Part shown: piece after piece, positions 62,138 to 64,000 of the stretch
Numbering within the stretch: the stretch's first letter is position 1
Layout of the letters: every line of letters begins with the position of its first letter
Assembly: GCF_014621775.1 (NCBI RefSeq)
Contig: NZ_CP061204.1
Span: 1,322,501-1,386,500 of the forward strand
Length of the DNA stretch: 64,000 nt
Direction of reading: 5' to 3'
Origin: Stenotrophomonas sp. 169
Lineage (GTDB): Bacteria > Pseudomonadota > Gammaproteobacteria > Xanthomonadales > Xanthomonadaceae
Notes under the pieces: generated by a model
Told to the model about the DNA's origin: nothing
Databases searched by the model: none
What the model saw: the letters and a program-made list of their open reading frames with translations, nothing else
Program-made: the position numbers and the translations under genes

Positions 62138-63738
62138 CGAGCGAGGGCCTGCAGCTGTGCCAACTGGTCGGCTTCGCTGGCCGGCTTGTCGTGGCGCCAG
62201 CGCAGGATGCGCGGGAAGCGCACGGCGATGCCGGACTTGTGCCGCTTGCTGATGTTCACTGCCTCAAAGCCCAGTTCGAACACCTGTTCGGCGCGGACGC
62301 TGCGCACTGGCCCGAAGCGTTCGCGGGTGTTGGCCCGTATCCAGCGGTCGAGGGCGAGGATTTCCTTGTCGTCCAGGCCGGAGTAGGCCTTGGCCACCGG
62401 TACCAGTTCTTCGCCGTGCCAGACGCCAAAGGTGTAATCGGTGTACAGCGTGCTGCGCCGGCCATGGCCGGCCTGTGCATACAGCAGCACCGCATCGATG
62501 GTCAGCGGGTCGACCTTCCATTTCCACCAGTCACCGCGTCGGCGCCCGGCCTGATACACCGAGTCGCGCCGTTTCAGCATCAGGCCTTCCACGCCGCGCA
62601 CGCGGGCCTCTTCGCGCAGCGTGGCCGCCTGCTGCCAGTCGTCGGCCTGCACCTGCGGGGACAGCTGGATGCGCGGGTCGGCCAAGCGCTCCAGCAGCGC
62701 GGCCAGACGCTCGCGTCGCTGCTGCAGGGGCACGCCGCGCAGGTCTTCGCCGTCCTGTTCCAGCAGGTCATAGGCCAGCACCCGCACGGGAGTGCTGCGC
62801 AGGGTGGCCGGCCCCGGTTTGCGCCGCTGGATACGGGTCTGCAGGGCGGTGAAGGCGCGCGGCAGGTCGTCGTCGGCGTCCCACGCCAACAGTTCGCCGT
62901 CGATCACGCAGCCATCGGGCAGGGCGGCGGCGGCCTGTTCTATCTCCGGGAAGCGCCCGTCCAGCCGTTCTTCGCCGCGCGACCACAGGGCGACTTCGCC
63001 TTTGCGGCGCAGCAACTGCAGGCGGATGCCATCCCATTTCCATTCCAGCACCCAGTCCTTCACAGGGCCCAGCGTCTGCGCCTCGGCTTCCAGCGGCGAG
63101 GCCAGGTAGAACGGATAGGGTTGCTGCCGATCCAGGGGCAGTTCTTCGTGCGTCAGCAGGGTGCCCAGCAGATCCGGTGAGGGCACCCACTCACCCAGCA
63201 TGCGCTGGGCGATGCGCGCGATATCCAGCCCCGACAGTTCCGCCAGGGCCTGTTGCACCAGGCGCTGCGAAACACCGACCCGCAGCGCCCCGGTCAGCAG
63301 TTTGTTGAAGACCAGTCGCTGCGGTGCCGGCAGCGACTGCCAGCCGAGTTCGACGGCCGCGCGGCGCACGCTTTCATCCCTGTTCGCCACGGCGAGCAGG
63401 TGGCCTTCGATCCACTCCACCAGCGAGCGGTCCGCCGCGGCCTGCGCGGGCTCATCGATCAGCAGGGTAAGTGTCTCGGCAAGATCACCCACCTGTTCGT
63501 AGCTGTCCTCCACCAGCCAGGCGGGCAGGCCAGTGGCTTCGACCAACCACGCGCGCAGTTCGCCACTGGCGGCGATCTTCCTGCGTGCACCGCCCACCTT
63601 GCCGCCGCTGAGCAGGTACAGCGCCCAGGCCGCATCGTGTGGCGGGGCGGAACGGAAGTAGTCGACCAGCGCGGCGCGCTTGTCGCCGGTCGCGGTGCTG
63701 CGGTCAAGGCGCTGGTAGAGCGCGGCGAAGGCCTTCAT
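62134..63738 (-). CDS. ATP-dependent DNA ligase (repair-cluster type)
   Basis: A 534-residue ATP-dependent ligase. The adenylation motif is EWKWDGIRLQL with the catalytic Lys at about residue 225; motif IV VEGLMLK and motif V WKWKVD are visible, and a C-terminal OB fold follows. An N-terminal helical DNA-binding domain (about 1-190) resembles eukaryotic ligase I-type folds. It seals nicks in the dedicated repair pathway; replicative NAD-dependent LigA is elsewhere. The start at 63738 overlaps the nuclease stop by ATGA; a frame to 63999 is antisense-type noise in the nuclease gene. Confidence 0.95.
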   Translation of the reverse strand: MKAFAALYQRLDRSTATGDKRAALVDYFRSAPPHDAAWALYLLSGGKVGGARRKIAASGELRAWLVEATGLPAWLVEDSYEQVGDLAETLTLLIDEPAQAAADRSLVEWIEGHLLAVANRDESVRRAAVELGWQSLPAPQRLVFNKLLTGALRVGVSQRLVQQALAELSGLDIARIAQRMLGEWVPSPDLLGTLLTHEELPLDRQQPYPFYLASPLEAEAQTLGPVKDWVLEWKWDGIRLQLLRRKGEVALWSRGEERLDGRFPEIEQAAAALPDGCVIDGELLAWDADDDLPRAFTALQTRIQRRKPGPATLRSTPVRVLAYDLLEQDGEDLRGVPLQQRRERLAALLERLADPRIQLSPQVQADDWQQAATLREEARVRGVEGLMLKRRDSVYQAGRRRGDWWKWKVDPLTIDAVLLYAQAGHGRRSTLYTDYTFGVWHGEELVPVAKAYSGLDDKEILALDRWIRANTRERFGPVRSVRAEQVFELGFEAVNISKRHKSGIAVRFPRILRWRHDKPASEADQLAQLQALAR

Positions 63739-64000
63739 TCTTCGCTCCCGTAATCGGTACGGAAGGCCTCGGCAGCGGTGCCGTTTTCGCGCAGGTAGCG
63801 GATCAGCGCATCGGTGTTGCCATGGGTGGCGATGATGCGCGACGCGCCGGTCTGCGCGATGGTCTGCAGCAGCGCCGGCCAATCGGCGTGGTCGGACACC
63901 ACGAAGCCGCGGTCGACGTTGCGGCGGCGCCGGTTGCCACGCAGGTGCATCCAGCCGGAGGCAAAGGCCAGTTGATGGCGACCGAAACGCCGCACCCACG
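63735..64000 (-). CDS. Ligase-associated MBL-fold DNA exonuclease, C-terminal part
   Basis: The last 88 or so codons of a gene that runs off the window end. Visible are VVSDHADWPALLQTI (the beta-CASP/MBL metal motif DHADW) and RIIATHGNTDALIRYL. This is the nuclease that opens the exonuclease-ligase-helicase-phosphoesterase cluster. Its stop overlaps the ligase start (ATGA). Confidence 0.88.
   Translation of the reverse strand, partial: WVRRFGRHQLAFASGWMHLRGNRRRRNVDRGFVVSDHADWPALLQTIAQTGASRIIATHGNTDALIRYLRENGTAAEAFRTDYGSEE

Noticed and set aside
59975..62386. 803-codon plus-strand frame opposite the Lhr helicase
   Set aside because: Antisense shadow with Gln/His/Arg-rich composition.

Overview
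The window is a high-GC chromosomal segment from a member of the Xanthomonadaceae, most likely Stenotrophomonas. Three things point there: many GTAG-headed palindromic repeats of the SMAG type (Stenotrophomonas maltophilia GTAG elements, about 22 bp, single or as inverted pairs); TonB-dependent receptors of the Xanthomonas/Caulobacter type; and familiar gene neighbourhoods (rpoE-rseA-mucD-lepA-lepB-rnc-era-recO, creBC/creD, gltX-zur, nagZ-hpt-mtiP). No rRNA, tRNA, insertion sequence, prophage or CRISPR array was seen. Almost all genes look like core genes; accessory character is limited to repeats and a few orphan genes.

Layout. 0-9.6 kb: a cut-off gene end, a lipoprotein esterase, a zinc-ribbon protein, an orphan barstar-type protein, a PAS-rich hybrid histidine kinase, a class II UvrA-like ATPase, a glycine-zipper protein and threonine aldolase. 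9.6-16.6 kb: a TonB receptor followed by an exported hydroxyisourate hydrolase, a damaged Rieske oxygenase gene, a zinc-type CDF exporter, gpmA and a DUF4262 protein. 16.7-24.7 kb: an M13 peptidase, a secreted unknown, mfd, a GNAT enzyme and rlmJ. 24.7-28.7 kb: the CreBC two-component system and its target creD, with a Cre-tag-like site before creD. 28.8-32.4 kb: an M28 peptidase, gltX and zur. 32.5-33.9 kb: a gene-free array of four copies of a ~315-bp structured unit enclosed by inverted repeats. 33.9-37.4 kb: a TetR-MFS-HlyD multidrug efflux operon. 37.5-40.6 kb: a ZnuD-like TonB receptor divergent from a MerC-like protein with two Zur-box-like sites between them, then ribosomal protein bTHX. 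40.7-51.7 kb: a fatty-acid beta-oxidation enzyme, then the sigma-E envelope stress operon (the rseA frame is broken at a C7 run), lepA, lepB, rnc, era and recO. 51.7-59 kb: a REC-HPt protein, rlmD, a CYTH protein, nagZ, hpt, mtiP, cspA, a flavin monooxygenase and a small unknown. 59-64 kb: a four-gene DNA repair cluster (PdeM, Lhr-type helicase, ATP-dependent ligase, and a nuclease cut by the window end).

How parts work together. Zur and its probable targets (ZnuD-like receptor, MerC-like protein) lie 8 kb apart. CreB/CreC sense cell-wall or metabolic stress and should switch on creD. RpoE appears to transcribe its own operon from a well-matched sigma-E promoter. The repair cluster is translationally coupled by ATGA overlaps.

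The most distinctive signals are repeats interacting with genes: GTAG heads of SMAG-like elements supply the stop codons of at least four genes (both genes of one convergent pair), a second inverted-repeat family gives two unrelated proteins the same C-terminal tail KGDGGD, and the ~315-bp array between zur and the efflux operon has no coding explanation.
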